Origin: Vibrio mexicanus
Lineage (GTDB): Bacteria > Pseudomonadota > Gammaproteobacteria > Enterobacterales > Vibrionaceae
Length of the DNA stretch: 64,000 bases
Assembly (NCBI RefSeq): GCF_001012815.1
Contig: NZ_JYJP01000090.1
Location: 62,001 to 126,000 of the forward strand
Direction of reading: 5' to 3'
The stretch's first letter is position 1. The number at the start of each line of letters is the position of its first letter. The notes under the pieces were generated by a model that saw only the letters and a list, made by a program, of their open reading frames with translations, ran no database searches and had not been told where the DNA came from. Shown piece by piece: positions 19,144-28,946 of the stretch. The position numbers were made by a program, and so were the translations under genes.

Positions 19144-19728
19144 TTAACTGATTTCGTCGAGTGATAATTCAAAACTCGGCGCAAATGTATTTAAGAAGTA
19201 CTCCATTTCTGAGGTGTAACGCTCTTTTAGGGTAATATCCAAGCGTTTTTTCGCTAAGGCGTACTCATGGTTACCTGCGCTAAGTTCTTCTAAACATTTC
19301 AAATAAGCACAAATAGTATCGGCCTGTTTTACGATATCTGCATCTTCGGGATGTGCTTTTTGTGAGATGAGGAAGGGGGCAAAATCGTCTCGAAACTCTT
19401 CAGGCAGCATGGATAGTAATTTTTGCTCTGCTGCGGCTTCTATCTTTTTGTATTCTTTTGCGATTTCAGGATTGTAGTATTTAACGGGAGTAGGAAGGTC
19501 GCCGGTGAGCACTTCGCTCGTGTCGTGGTACATACCTAAAATAGCGATTCTTTCTGGATTCAGCGTGCCGTTGAATTTCTTGTTCTTGATGACCGCTAGA
19601 GCGTGAGCAACAAAGGCGACTTGAAGACTGTGCTCAGAGATGTTTTCAGTGGAGACCGAGCGCATTAAAGGCCAGCGCTGGATGAGTTTCATTCGTGCAA
19701 GGTGAGCGAAAAAATGGCTTTCTTTCAT
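19144..19728 (-). CDS. yfbR: 5'-deoxynucleotidase YfbR
   Basis: This HD-domain phosphohydrolase dephosphorylates deoxynucleoside 5'-monophosphates in nucleotide salvage. The HD residues are visible in [23 protein letters not shown] and the later [12 protein letters not shown]. The 194-residue length is close to E. coli YfbR (199), and the N-terminus ([20 protein letters not shown]) matches the family throughout. It lies downstream of alaA on the same strand, the E. coli order, but a terminator-like hairpin separates them. Confidence 0.93.
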   Translation of the reverse strand: MKESHFFAHLARMKLIQRWPLMRSVSTENISEHSLQVAFVAHALAVIKNKKFNGTLNPERIAILGMYHDTSEVLTGDLPTPVKYYNPEIAKEYKKIEAAAEQKLLSMLPEEFRDDFAPFLISQKAHPEDADIVKQADTICAYLKCLEELSAGNHEYALAKKRLDITLKERYTSEMEYFLNTFAPSFELSLDEIS

Positions 19729-19768
19729 GTTGTTTCTTCCCTGAAAGCAACTGCTTACATACAGTTAG

Positions 19769-19800
19769 GTAAAACAAAGGTACTCGATTGAGTACCTTTG
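19769..19800 (-). terminator. Terminator between alaA and yfbR
   Basis: CAAAGGTACTC (19775-19785) pairs with GAGTACCTTTG (19790-19800) around a 4-base loop. Read leftward it ends in TTTGTTTT after the alaA stop. Confidence 0.75.
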
Positions 19801-19826
19801 AGTATATGTAATTGATTGAATTATCG

Positions 19827-21041
19827 CTACTGGCTGTAGGTCGATAAGAAGCGTTCAAATCGACCAATGGCCATTTCGAGATCTTCTACGTGTGGCAGCG
19901 TCACTATTCTGAAATGGTCTGGCTTCGGCCAGTTAAAGCCTGTCCCTTGCACTAGCAGTACTTTTTCTTGCTTGAGGAAATCGAGCACCATTTGTTGGTC
20001 ATCTTTGATGTTGTACATCTTGGTGTCGATTTTTGGGAACAGATACATCGCCCCTTTAGGTTTAACGCACGAGACACCAGGGATCTGGTTGATAAGCTCA
20101 TAGGCTTTATCTCTCTGTTCCAGCAATCGACCACCAGGCAAGATCAGTTCATTGATACTTTGATAACCACCAAGCGCGGTTTGTATCGCATGTTGCATTG
20201 GCACGTTGGCACATAAACGCATGGAAGCGAGCATTTCAAGTCCGTTGATGTAGCCCTGCGCCATACTTTTAGGGCCAGTCATAAACATCCAGCCGCCACG
20301 GAAACCACACACGCGATACGCTTTTGAAATACCATTGAATGTCACGGTCAGTACGTCGTCGGATAAGGTGGCGATAGAAGTATGAACCGCGCCATCGTAG
20401 AGGATCTTATCGTAGATTTCGTCGGCGAAAATGATCAGTTTGTGCTGACGGGCAATCTCTACCACTTCAAGTAAGAAATCGCGACTGTATACCGCACCCG
20501 TTGGGTTGTTTGGGTTGATCAGAACAATACCACGAGTCTTCGGCGTGATTTTTTTACGAATATCATCAAGGTCTGGGTACCAATCGGATTCTTCATCACA
20601 CATGTAGTGCACAGCCTTACCGCCCGATAGAGCGACAGACGCTGTCCAAAGCGGATAATCGGGTGCCGGGACCAGCATTTCATCGCCATTATTCAGCAGC
20701 GCTTGCATCGACATAACGATCAGCTCAGAAGCGCCATTACCAATGTAGACGTCTTCCACATCAAGGTTACGCAGACCACGTTTTTGATAGTGTTGCACAA
20801 CAGCTTTTCGGGCAGAATAGATGCCCTTAGAGTCACAATAACCCTGAGAAGTCGGCAAGTTACGAATTACATCGACCAAAATTTCATCTGGGGCGTCGAA
20901 ACCAAACGGGGCGGGGTTGCCAATATTAAGTTTTAGGATTTTATGCCCTTCTTCCTCCATGCGCTTAGCATGTTTGAGTACAGGCCCCCTAATGTCATAG
21001 CAGACATTATCGAGTTTTGACGACATCCCGATATTTTGCAT
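19827..21041 (-). CDS. alaA: Alanine aminotransferase AlaA (YfbQ)
   Basis: This PLP-dependent class I aminotransferase makes L-alanine from pyruvate and glutamate. Family motifs are KLNIGNPAPFGFDAPDEI near the N-terminus, VLINPNNPTGAVYS, the FADEIYDKIL segment and the PLP lysine in TFNGISKAYRVCGFRGGW. The 404-residue length matches E. coli AlaA (405). The start used is ATG 21041; an in-frame ATG five codons further in (MSSKLDN) is also possible. Confidence 0.94.
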   Translation of the reverse strand: MQNIGMSSKLDNVCYDIRGPVLKHAKRMEEEGHKILKLNIGNPAPFGFDAPDEILVDVIRNLPTSQGYCDSKGIYSARKAVVQHYQKRGLRNLDVEDVYIGNGASELIVMSMQALLNNGDEMLVPAPDYPLWTASVALSGGKAVHYMCDEESDWYPDLDDIRKKITPKTRGIVLINPNNPTGAVYSRDFLLEVVEIARQHKLIIFADEIYDKILYDGAVHTSIATLSDDVLTVTFNGISKAYRVCGFRGGWMFMTGPKSMAQGYINGLEMLASMRLCANVPMQHAIQTALGGYQSINELILPGGRLLEQRDKAYELINQIPGVSCVKPKGAMYLFPKIDTKMYNIKDDQQMVLDFLKQEKVLLVQGTGFNWPKPDHFRIVTLPHVEDLEMAIGRFERFLSTYSQ

Positions 21042-21236
21042 TGTTTAATCCCTAAAAATTATTCGATTTCTTTACTAAATTACATCAAAAATGATTTTTA
21101 TAGTATAAAAATCTGCAATAACTCTCTCATTTGGATAGGGTTTGCTCGCTTTCTATCACAGGATTTCGCAAAACATTGAGCCCGTCCTTGATCTCAGTAA
21201 GGTCTATAAATACATTACTCATCTAATATAATTTTA

Positions 21237-21499
21237 GGGTCTGATGGCCTTTCGAGCTGATTTTTGCAGCGCTTTGTGGGAAATTTATACAAGGCAGAGG
21301 CTTTTATATGTAGTTGACCTACATGAAAAGCCGATAACGCAGTAGAAATGAACCACAAAGGCTGCCCGAAGGGTTCGGCTAAAATCGTTTTACGCTTTGT
21401 TGAAGACGATTTGCTTAGAATGCTAGGCTACATAGTCTTCGCCGCGCCTAAAACGATTTTATCTCGAACAAAATTTAACCGCGAAAGGTCAACAGACCC
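21237..21499. mobile_element. MITE-like element with 18-bp terminal inverted repeats
   Basis: The ends are GGGTCTGATGGCCTTTCG (21237-21254) and CGAAAGGTCAACAGACCC (21482-21499), inverted copies with two mismatches, and weaker similarity continues inward to about 30 bp. The 263-bp interior encodes no transposase and is almost fully palindromic. GCAGCGCTTTGTGG pairs with CCACAAAGGCTGC with one bulge and encloses a GGCTTTT/AAAAGCC hairpin. CCGAA-GGG-TTCGG follows. Then AAAATCGTTTT pairs with AAAACGATTTT, enclosing GAAGAC/GTCTTC. No target duplication is evident at the flanks. It separates menF from its original upstream region. I cannot assign it to a named family. Confidence 0.8.
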
Positions 21500-21527
21500 A
21501 AATGCTTTCAATGTGAACGAGGTCGAT

Positions 21528-22835
21528 TTGTCACATTTCTATCAAGCCATTACAGAACTGATTGAACATGTAAAGAATGCAAAAAGCGGTACCCACCGTA
21601 TTGTTCAACCTATTTCTGAGAAGCCAAACGTAGCATTTATTGACTGGCTTGAAGCACAACCTGTATTCCCTAAATTTTATTGGCAGACCCGCGACACTCG
21701 CGAAGAGGTTGTTGCATTAGGCCAACTGCATACTTTTTCTGACCCAGCGCCAGCATACACTATTTTGGCTGACGATCAGCGCGTGTGGGGCGGCCGTTCC
21801 TTCGATGGAAATACGGCTAAAAATCAACGCTGTATGGCGTCATTCTTCTTTCTCCCGCAAATTGAATTGATACGCTTCGACGACAACTTTTCCATTGCCG
21901 CCAATCTCAACAACGAACCGCATCGTACTTTGGCAAGCTTGTATAAGTTGCAAGCAGAAGTTGCGCCTATTCTGCCAATTTCTTGCCACATAAAAGAGAT
22001 ACAGCACACGCCAGAACAGCCGCAGTGGACAAGTTTGGTAGAACAAGTCCTAGAGAAGATTGAAGATAAAGAATTTGAAAAAGTGGTGTTGGCAAGAAAG
22101 AGCTCGGTTCAGCTAGATTCTCAGTTAAAGGCGAGCCAACTGCTGAAAGCCAGTTATGAGCAAAATCATCATAGCTTTCACTTTATGATGTCGCTTGACC
22201 AAAACCACAGCTTTATTGGTTCAACACCAGAGCGCCTTTATTTAAGACAAGGGCAAGAGCTGATGACAGAAGCCCTTGCTGGAACGATCGGGCGAGGCAG
22301 CAACGCAAGCCACGATATGGAGCTGGCAAACTGGCTGTCTCAAGACAAAAAGAACCTGAATGAAAATCAGTATGTGGTGGACGATATTATTGAACGTTTA
22401 ACACCGCATTCAGAACTAGTGACTGTAGATGAAGACGCAAGCCTGGTGAGGCTTCGTAAAGTGCAGCACCTTAAACGCAGTATTCATGCTCACTTGAAAT
22501 CAGGCACTAATGGCGTTCAACTGCTTAGTGCGTTGCAGCCGACTGCCGCAGTGGCTGGCCTGCCTCGTGAAGCGGCTATGAATTTTATTCAAGAGAACGA
22601 GCCGTTTGTGCGCGGTTGGTATGCCGGTTCTATGGGGTATATTAGCCATAAACAAGCTGAATTTTGTGTGGCGATTCGTAGCGCGTTGGTACTGGGTGAG
22701 CAGGTTCAACTGTTTGCTGGTGCAGGCATTGTTCCAGGTTCACGAGCCGATCATGAGTGGCAAGAACTGGATAAGAAAATGTCGACATTGCTGACGTTAA
22801 TTTCTGATAGACCGCCACTTGGGGTGGCGTCATGA
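21528..22835 (+). CDS. menF: Isochorismate synthase MenF
   Basis: MenF converts chorismate to isochorismate, the first committed step of menaquinone synthesis. Core motifs are KVVLARKSSVQL, IGSTPERLYLRQG and EALAGTIGRG in the chorismate-binding domain, and the C-terminal VAIRSALV with FAGAGIVPGS. The frame is open upstream to ATG 21348, but those residues come from the inserted element at 21237-21499. I choose TTG 21528 because GAGG (21519-21522) sits five bases before it and the resulting 435 residues (MSHFYQAITELIEHV) match the usual MenF length of about 431. GTG 21513 is a less likely alternative. Confidence 0.9.
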   Translation: MSHFYQAITELIEHVKNAKSGTHRIVQPISEKPNVAFIDWLEAQPVFPKFYWQTRDTREEVVALGQLHTFSDPAPAYTILADDQRVWGGRSFDGNTAKNQRCMASFFFLPQIELIRFDDNFSIAANLNNEPHRTLASLYKLQAEVAPILPISCHIKEIQHTPEQPQWTSLVEQVLEKIEDKEFEKVVLARKSSVQLDSQLKASQLLKASYEQNHHSFHFMMSLDQNHSFIGSTPERLYLRQGQELMTEALAGTIGRGSNASHDMELANWLSQDKKNLNENQYVVDDIIERLTPHSELVTVDEDASLVRLRKVQHLKRSIHAHLKSGTNGVQLLSALQPTAAVAGLPREAAMNFIQENEPFVRGWYAGSMGYISHKQAEFCVAIRSALVLGEQVQLFAGAGIVPGSRADHEWQELDKKMSTLLTLISDRPPLGVAS

Positions 22836-24574
22836 GTCAGTCGCAAGCGGCATTGAATCGAATTTGGTCTGAAATCCTTCTTGAAGAATTAACCCGATAT
22901 GGTGTTGAGCATATTTGTATTGCACCGGGTTCTCGTTCAACACCGTTAACGCTCGAAGCGGATGCGAATCCTAAACTTCAGATCCACACCCACTTTGATG
23001 AGCGAGGCTTGGGCTTTTATGCTTTGGGCTTGGCGAAAGCCACCAATAAGCCGATCGCGATTGTGGTGACATCGGGAACGGCGGTTGCCAACTTACTGCC
23101 TGCGATTGCAGAGGCTAACTTAACCGGTGAAAAGCTGGTGGTACTCACGGCAGATCGGCCTATTGAGTTGGTTGGGTGTGGGGCTAACCAAGCCATCAAC
23201 CAAAATGGCATATATTCCTCGCATGTGACTACTGCGCTTAACTTGCCGAGCCCATCTACATCAATTGCATTGAACTGGCTGTTGACCTCGGTTGATCAAG
23301 TAATGCACCAACAAAAGACCGAGCAAGGTCCAATTCATATCAATTGCCCGTTTCCTGAGCCATTGTATGGTGGTGACAAAGCAGAATACAGAAATTACCT
23401 TGAAAGCCTCTCATCTTGGCTAAACTCTTCCATGTCTTACACACAGCGTGTCGAATCGTCCTTAATGTCGAGTACAGATTCGGCCGAGTTTAGTCGTTAT
23501 TGGCCGCGTAAAGGTTTGATTGTAGTGGGTAGCGTTTCATTGACAGAAGCGAATAAAGCCAAGCAACTAGCCGAGCAATTGGGTTGGCCAATATTTTGCG
23601 ATCCGCAATCTGGTGCTTCAAGCGCTTACAAGCACTACGACCTTTGGCTGCAAAACGCTGAGCAAAAGGCCAAGCTATCCCCTTGTGAGGTGATCGTTCA
23701 GTTTGGCTCAAGAATAGTGTCGAAACGCCTAAATCAATGGTTGAGTGAGCAAGTATCTCAGCGAAATGCCGAATTTATTTATGTTGATCCCCGACGCGAT
23801 CGAAACAACCAAACCCATTTACCGCAACGTCATATTGTCACTGATATTGCGCCGTGGATTGATGGTCAGTTGGCTGCTCTTGATGAAGTAGAGCATGACC
23901 CCAATCGTTGGTTAGATGCGCAAGATACGCATCGCAATCAAATTATTGAAGCGATTGAGGTTTTTGTTCGCGAGTCTGCTAATGAGTTAGGAGATAATGA
24001 ACCCGCAACGGAGCTGAAAGCTGCGCATCAAATGGATAGGCTTCCTAAGCAAGCAGACGTGTTTATTGGAAATAGTTTGTTTGTGCGCCTTGTCGATATG
24101 GTTGGAAGCGCTGATGGTTACAACGTATTCAGTAATCGAGGAGCCTCCGGCATTGACGGTTTAATTGCTACTTCGGCAGGTTTAACCGCAGGACGTCAGA
24201 AACCAAGTATCACATTCATTGGTGATACGTCGCTGCTCTATGACTTGAATTCGCTGGCGCTGTTTAGTCGACGCAAAATACCGTCTGTGATTGTAGTCAC
24301 CAACAATGATGGCGGGGCGATCTTTGATTTGCTTCCTGTGCCAACTGAGCAAAAGAGCACCTTATATCAGATGCCTCATGGGTTCGGGTTTGAACATGCC
24401 GCGAAGCAGTTCAACTTGGCTTATAAAAGCGTCCAGACAATGTCGCAATATCATCAACGTATCGAACAGCATTTGGAACAAGGCGAGGGTACATTGCTGA
24501 TCGAAATCGTAACCCGTCCCGATCAAGCCTCTGAGCAGGTTAAGAAGCTGAGTCAACTTATCCATGCTCTATAG
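22832..24574 (+). CDS. menD: SEPHCHC synthase MenD
   Basis: This thiamine-diphosphate enzyme joins isochorismate and 2-oxoglutarate in menaquinone synthesis. Motifs include the N-terminal CIAPGSRSTPLTLEA and HFDERGLGFYALGLAKA, with the catalytic Glu region typical of ThDP enzymes. The C-terminal ThDP/Mg-binding segment is GDTSLLYDLNSLAL followed by VVTNNDGGAIFDLLP. Its 580 residues equal the family norm. The ATG overlaps the menF stop (ATGA), indicating translational coupling within the men operon. Confidence 0.95.
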   Translation: MSQSQAALNRIWSEILLEELTRYGVEHICIAPGSRSTPLTLEADANPKLQIHTHFDERGLGFYALGLAKATNKPIAIVVTSGTAVANLLPAIAEANLTGEKLVVLTADRPIELVGCGANQAINQNGIYSSHVTTALNLPSPSTSIALNWLLTSVDQVMHQQKTEQGPIHINCPFPEPLYGGDKAEYRNYLESLSSWLNSSMSYTQRVESSLMSSTDSAEFSRYWPRKGLIVVGSVSLTEANKAKQLAEQLGWPIFCDPQSGASSAYKHYDLWLQNAEQKAKLSPCEVIVQFGSRIVSKRLNQWLSEQVSQRNAEFIYVDPRRDRNNQTHLPQRHIVTDIAPWIDGQLAALDEVEHDPNRWLDAQDTHRNQIIEAIEVFVRESANELGDNEPATELKAAHQMDRLPKQADVFIGNSLFVRLVDMVGSADGYNVFSNRGASGIDGLIATSAGLTAGRQKPSITFIGDTSLLYDLNSLALFSRRKIPSVIVVTNNDGGAIFDLLPVPTEQKSTLYQMPHGFGFEHAAKQFNLAYKSVQTMSQYHQRIEQHLEQGEGTLLIEIVTRPDQASEQVKKLSQLIHAL

Positions 24575-25370
24575 TGATCTTCAAAGCAATCAACTCAGAG
24601 AAAATCAGTCAAAAGACAACCAGCCTGTGGTTGTCTTTCTGCATGGATTACTAGGAAATGGAACTGATTGGCAATCATGCCTGTCTCAACTCCCAGATTA
24701 CTCAACGTTAACACTTGATTTAGCAGGGCACGGTAAAAGCGTTGATATACTTTGTACCTGCTTTACGGATTGTTGTGAGCAGATTGAAACCGCCATTCTC
24801 AACCGAGTCGGCGCATCTACACCTATCCTCCTAGTCGGTTACTCAATGGGTGGGCGAATCGCGATGGTGGGCTGCGCAAATGGCCACTTTGCACGGTTAA
24901 ATGTGAAAGGCTTAGTTGTTGAAGGTGGTAATTTCGGATTGAGTAATCAAGCCGATAAAAGTGCGAGACTGCTTAACGATAGACACTGGGCGACACGTTT
25001 TGAATCTGAACCGATTGAACAGGTATTAGTCGATTGGTATCAACAAGCGGTGTTTTCCTCACTAAATCATGAGCAAAGACAACACTTGGTTGAAAAACGA
25101 AGTAATAATAACGGTAAATCTATTGCGCGGATGTTATTGGCAACGTCGTTGTCTCGGCAAAGTGACATTCGAAGTGCGCTAAACAATGCTAACCTTCCGA
25201 TTCGCTATCTATGTGGTGAGAAAGATAAAAAGTTTCACCAGTTGGCAAAGGAGAGCGGTCTCGACTATCGAGTGATTGCACAAGCTGGGCACAATGCTCA
25301 TCAAGAGCAACCAACAGCGTTTGTGCAAGAGCTAATAAGTTTTATAGAGACTCGCGTAAGCGAGTTGTAA
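24564..25370 (+). CDS. menH: SHCHC synthase MenH
   Basis: This alpha/beta-hydrolase-fold enzyme eliminates pyruvate from the MenD product. The oxyanion region is [14 protein letters not shown], the nucleophile elbow is [12 protein letters not shown], and the catalytic His is in [11 protein letters not shown] near the C-terminus. The 268 residues are slightly longer than E. coli MenH (252), mainly at the N-terminus. The start overlaps the end of menD by 11 bp, again suggesting coupling. Confidence 0.92.
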   Translation: MLYSDLQSNQLRENQSKDNQPVVVFLHGLLGNGTDWQSCLSQLPDYSTLTLDLAGHGKSVDILCTCFTDCCEQIETAILNRVGASTPILLVGYSMGGRIAMVGCANGHFARLNVKGLVVEGGNFGLSNQADKSARLLNDRHWATRFESEPIEQVLVDWYQQAVFSSLNHEQRQHLVEKRSNNNGKSIARMLLATSLSRQSDIRSALNNANLPIRYLCGEKDKKFHQLAKESGLDYRVIAQAGHNAHQEQPTAFVQELISFIETRVSEL

Positions 25371-25390
25371 ACAGAACAATGGGAATCACC

Positions 25391-26257
25391 ATGGCAAAAA
25401 CAGTAGGCATCACAGAAGAAGAACTTTACGCACCAGTAAACTGGAATGATTGTACTGGCGACTATCAAGATATTTCATACCATAAGTCTCAAGATGGTAT
25501 TGCAAAGATCACCATCTGCCGCCCTCAAGTTCACAACGCGTTTAGACCACAAACCGTCAAAGAGATGATCAATGCGCTTGCAGATGCGCGTTACGACGAG
25601 AAAGTGGGTGTGATTATCCTAACGGGTCTTGGCGAAAAAGCCTTCTGCTCTGGTGGTGACCAAAGTATTCGTGGTGATTACGGCGGTTACCAAGACGATA
25701 GCGGTACGCACCACCTAAACGTGCTCGACTTCCAACGTCAAATTCGTACGTGTCCAAAGCCTGTGATTGCATCCGTTGCGGGTTGGGCTGTTGGCGGTGG
25801 TCATGTTCTGCATATGATGTGTGATCTGACGATCGCGGCTGAAAACGCTCAATTTGGTCAAACAGGCCCTAAAGTGGGTTCTTTTGATGGTGGTTGGGGT
25901 GCGTCTTACATGGCTCGTATCGTTGGTCAAAAGAAAGCACGCGAAATTTGGTTCCTATGTCGTTTCTACAATGCACAAGAAGCGCTGGACATGGGCTTAG
26001 TGAACACGGTTGTTCCACTAGAAGAGTTAGAACGTGAAACCGTACGTTGGTGTCGTGAAACTCTGCAGCACAGCCCAATGGCTCTGCGTTGTTTGAAAGC
26101 AGCACTTAACGCTGATTGTGATGGCCAAGCTGGTTTGCAGGAGCTTGCAGGTAACGCCACTATGATGTTCTACATGACAGAAGAAGGCCAAGAAGGTCGC
26201 AACGCCTTTAATGAAAAGCGTCGTCCTGACTTCGATAAGTTCCCTCGTAACCCTTAA
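25391..26257 (+). CDS. menB: 1,4-dihydroxy-2-naphthoyl-CoA synthase MenB
   Basis: This crotonase-fold enzyme closes the naphthoquinone ring from succinylbenzoyl-CoA. Conserved parts are [16 protein letters not shown], the oxyanion-hole segment [16 protein letters not shown] and [15 protein letters not shown], and the catalytic [18 protein letters not shown]; it ends [16 protein letters not shown] as in E. coli. I prefer ATG 25391, with GGGA six bases upstream, giving 288 residues (E. coli 285). An ATG at 25379 has no ribosome binding site. Confidence 0.96.
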   Translation: MAKTVGITEEELYAPVNWNDCTGDYQDISYHKSQDGIAKITICRPQVHNAFRPQTVKEMINALADARYDEKVGVIILTGLGEKAFCSGGDQSIRGDYGGYQDDSGTHHLNVLDFQRQIRTCPKPVIASVAGWAVGGGHVLHMMCDLTIAAENAQFGQTGPKVGSFDGGWGASYMARIVGQKKAREIWFLCRFYNAQEALDMGLVNTVVPLEELERETVRWCRETLQHSPMALRCLKAALNADCDGQAGLQELAGNATMMFYMTEEGQEGRNAFNEKRRPDFDKFPRNP

Positions 26258-26323
26258 TTCAATAGCAAAGAATAGGCACCGTAATACGGTGCCTACTTTT
26301 AGGGCAACATAGGAACAATTGGA

Positions 26324-27308
26324 ATGAGAACGGCCAAACTTTACAGCTACTGTCTGCCCATGGACAGTGGCGTTATTCTTCGTGAAAACAAACTGACCGA
26401 GCGAACAGGCTTAATTGTCGAGCTTTCAGACGGCGACAATGTCGCTCGCGGCGAAATCGCCCCACTGGCGGGTTTTAGTGTTGAAACACTTGAAGAAGCC
26501 CAACAACAAGCGATAGAGCAGCTTAAGCTTTGGGTTGGTGGTGAGCATTTGGCTTATGATGATCTTTTCCCTTCTGTCGCTTGGGGTATCTCAATGGCAG
26601 AGCTTGAACTGGCAGGAGACTTACCGGCAGAGGGCAACTACCAAGCGGCCCCACTGTGCAATGGTGACCCCGATGATTGATCATTACTCTCAATCAGATG
26701 GAGGGTGAGAAAATTGCTAAGGTCAAAGTTGGCCTATATGAGCAATTCGCGACGGTATGATAGTGAGCTTGCTTCTAGAATCGATCCCAGACCTTAAGCT
26801 CAGATTAGACGCTAATCGCGCTTGGAAGCTAGATAAAGCCAAGCAATTTGCCAAACACATCTCTCCTTCATTGCGAGGCCGCATTGCTTACATTGAAGAG
26901 CCTTGTCAGCAGCCAAACGACAGCTTCTCGTTTGCTATTGATACTGGTATTGCGATTGCTTGGGATGAAACACTGCAACATGCGGTGCAGCGCGAAGGAT
27001 TTAAGCTTTCCGACATTATCGGCGGTAAGGCGATTGTCATTAAACCCATGCTAATCGGCTCGGTTCAGCGTTGCATTGGTTTGATTGAAAGCGCAGAGAA
27101 GTTAGGCATAACAGCGGTGATCAGCTCAAGCATTGAATCGAGCTTTGGGTTAAATCAATTGGCGCGTTTTTCGAAATGGCAATTGCCAAGCACAGTACCG
27201 GGCTTGGATACGGTTGGCTTGTTCAAAGCGCAGCTTGAAGTCGCGTGGCCTGAATGCCTGCTTCCTGTTCAATCTATGGCAGACCAAGAAGTCATTTGGC
27301 AGTCATGA
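26324..27308 (+). CDS. menC: o-Succinylbenzoate synthase MenC (frameshifted twice)
   Basis: MenC is an enolase-superfamily dehydratase that makes o-succinylbenzoate. The frame opens with MRTAKLYSYCLPMDSG. One missing T at 26677-26678 stops it after NGDPDD; with the base restored it reads DDLIITLNQMEGEKIAKVKVGLYE. A second missing G at 26742 then breaks it again, and the next phase reads AIRDGMIVSLLLESIPDLKLRLDANRAW to the end. The catalytic lysine in KVKVG, the metal Asp in RLDANRAW and the Glu in YIEEPCQ are present across the pieces. The corrected protein is about 328 residues, close to E. coli MenC (320), so it is probably functional. Confidence 0.9.
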
Positions 27309-28768
27309 GTGGCCAACTAAGTAAGAGAACAGAAAACCAAAACGTCCCGCAATGGCGCTATTGGCAATCAGTGCGACCTAATCAGGTCGCACTTTTTACA
27401 GCTAATAAGAACTACACTTGGGCACAACTGGCTGAAAAAGTTGCTGTTGCTAGTCAGAATTTAGAAAGTGAAGGGGTAACACGAAATACTTGCGTGACAG
27501 TGATTGGTAAGAACAGCTTAGAGAGCGTGATTCTCTATCTGGCTTGCCAAGAAATAGGCGCGGTTTGCGCGTTTGTCATGCCTGCACCTTTGAACATTAT
27601 CGAGAATAAACTGGATACGCTCTACGGGGAGCAGCTAACTCGCTATGTTTATCTTGGTCATGAAAGCGGGCTGAATGATAACGAAATTAGCTCTATCAAT
27701 GCCCGTGTTATTAGTCCGTTAATGCAGATAGACAGCGAAGAGGTTAGTACTTACTTCGATTCAGAAACTTACTCGACAGTAACTGCTTACCAAGATTCTC
27801 AGCTCGCCTCAATTATCTTTAGTTCAGGCTCAACAGGTATCCCCAAGGCGGTTGCCCACACCGTTTCTCAACATCGCTCGAGTGCTGAAGGTTTATTAAA
27901 AGACTTTCACTACCGAGCCTTAGATTGCTGGCTTCTCAGTTTGCCTATCTATCATGTTTCTGGCTTAGCAATCGTTCATCGCTGGCTCGAAGCGGGCGCT
28001 GCACTCAAGGTTGGCGTTGGCAATTTGGCGGCCGATTTTAATGGCGTTACGCATGCATCGTTAGTCCCGACTCAATTGAAAAGGCTTTTAGATAGCCAGT
28101 GCGATCTTTCTTTGACTCATGTTCTTCTCGGTGGAAGCCAAATTCCAATGCAGTTAGCGCAGCAAGCAAAAGATCAGGGCATCGATACTTGGCTTGGCTA
28201 CGGCATGACTGAAGCAGCATCGACAGTGACGGCAAAACCGGTTGATGGGCTTGAAGGTTGCGGCCATGTTTTATCAAACCGGAAAGTTAAGATTACCAAG
28301 CAACGTATTTTCATCTCGGGTGAAACGCTAGCTCAAGGTTACTACCATCAGGGTATTTGTACCCCAATGGTGGATGATGAAGGCTGGTTTGACTCAAAAG
28401 ATTTGGGCTGTTGGCAGGATGGGCAACTGGTTGTGATTGGTCGAGCTGATAATCAGTTCATTTCTGGTGGTGAGAACATTCATTGCGAAGAGATCGAGCG
28501 TGTTTTGAATCAGCATCCCGATGTCGTGCAGAGTATTGTTATCCCTATTGCAGACGAAGAGTTTGGCCATCGCCCTGTCGCGGTAATCGAAACAAAAAAT
28601 GAAGTAAAAACACGCCCTAATAAGCAGGATATAGAACGCTTTTTAGACGGTAAGTTGGAGAAGTTTAAATGGCCTGTTCGTTATGAGCTAATGCCCGATG
28701 AAAGCCGCCAGGGAGGCATCAAAGTTTCTCGCCAGTTTCTAGCTGACTATTTGAATCGAGTAAGGTGA
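27305..28768 (+). CDS. menE: o-Succinylbenzoate-CoA ligase MenE
   Basis: This ANL-superfamily enzyme activates o-succinylbenzoate with ATP and CoA. The AMP-binding P-loop is SIIFSSGSTGIPKAVAHT, GYGMTEAASTV is the A5-type motif, and the hinge IGRADNQFISGGENIHCEEIE precedes the mobile C-terminal domain with the catalytic lysine (QGGIKVSRQ). I use ATG 27305, which overlaps the menC stop (ATGA) and gives 487 residues. Upstream in-frame codons to 27254 lie inside menC. It is the last gene of the men operon. Confidence 0.93.
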   Translation: MSGQLSKRTENQNVPQWRYWQSVRPNQVALFTANKNYTWAQLAEKVAVASQNLESEGVTRNTCVTVIGKNSLESVILYLACQEIGAVCAFVMPAPLNIIENKLDTLYGEQLTRYVYLGHESGLNDNEISSINARVISPLMQIDSEEVSTYFDSETYSTVTAYQDSQLASIIFSSGSTGIPKAVAHTVSQHRSSAEGLLKDFHYRALDCWLLSLPIYHVSGLAIVHRWLEAGAALKVGVGNLAADFNGVTHASLVPTQLKRLLDSQCDLSLTHVLLGGSQIPMQLAQQAKDQGIDTWLGYGMTEAASTVTAKPVDGLEGCGHVLSNRKVKITKQRIFISGETLAQGYYHQGICTPMVDDEGWFDSKDLGCWQDGQLVVIGRADNQFISGGENIHCEEIERVLNQHPDVVQSIVIPIADEEFGHRPVAVIETKNEVKTRPNKQDIERFLDGKLEKFKWPVRYELMPDESRQGGIKVSRQFLADYLNRVR

Positions 28769-28946
28769 CTACTGAAAAGTAAGTCGAGAGAGAACAGAGC
28801 AGAAAAAGGGAAGTGCAGCACCGGTGACTAAGCGGGTCTGCACTTCAGGGGGCGTGGTGGAGGTGAGCCACCACTAGGGTCCTAGACAATAGTTTCTAGA
28901 CTATAGCTCCTAAATAAGAGGCTCTAGAACCCTAATTTGGGGAAGG
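28769..28946. repeat. Hairpin-rich spacer between convergent menE and nagE
   Basis: Three consecutive inverted repeats fill this 178-bp gap. GAAGTGCAG (28810-28818) pairs with CTGCACTTC (28838-28846). GTGGTGG (28854-28860) pairs with CCACCAC (28868-28874). TAGGGTCCTAGA (28875-28886) pairs with TCTAGAACCCTA (28923-28934) with one mismatch. None ends in a clear T tract. They may act together as a bidirectional termination or RNA-stabilising region. Confidence 0.5.

Noticed and set aside
21237..21499. Integron attC site or Vibrio repeat (VCR)
   Set aside because: The region is palindromic, but it lacks the attC core sites (GTTRRRY) and the VCR sequence, is long, and has transposon-like 18-bp ends. 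No cassette array is nearby.
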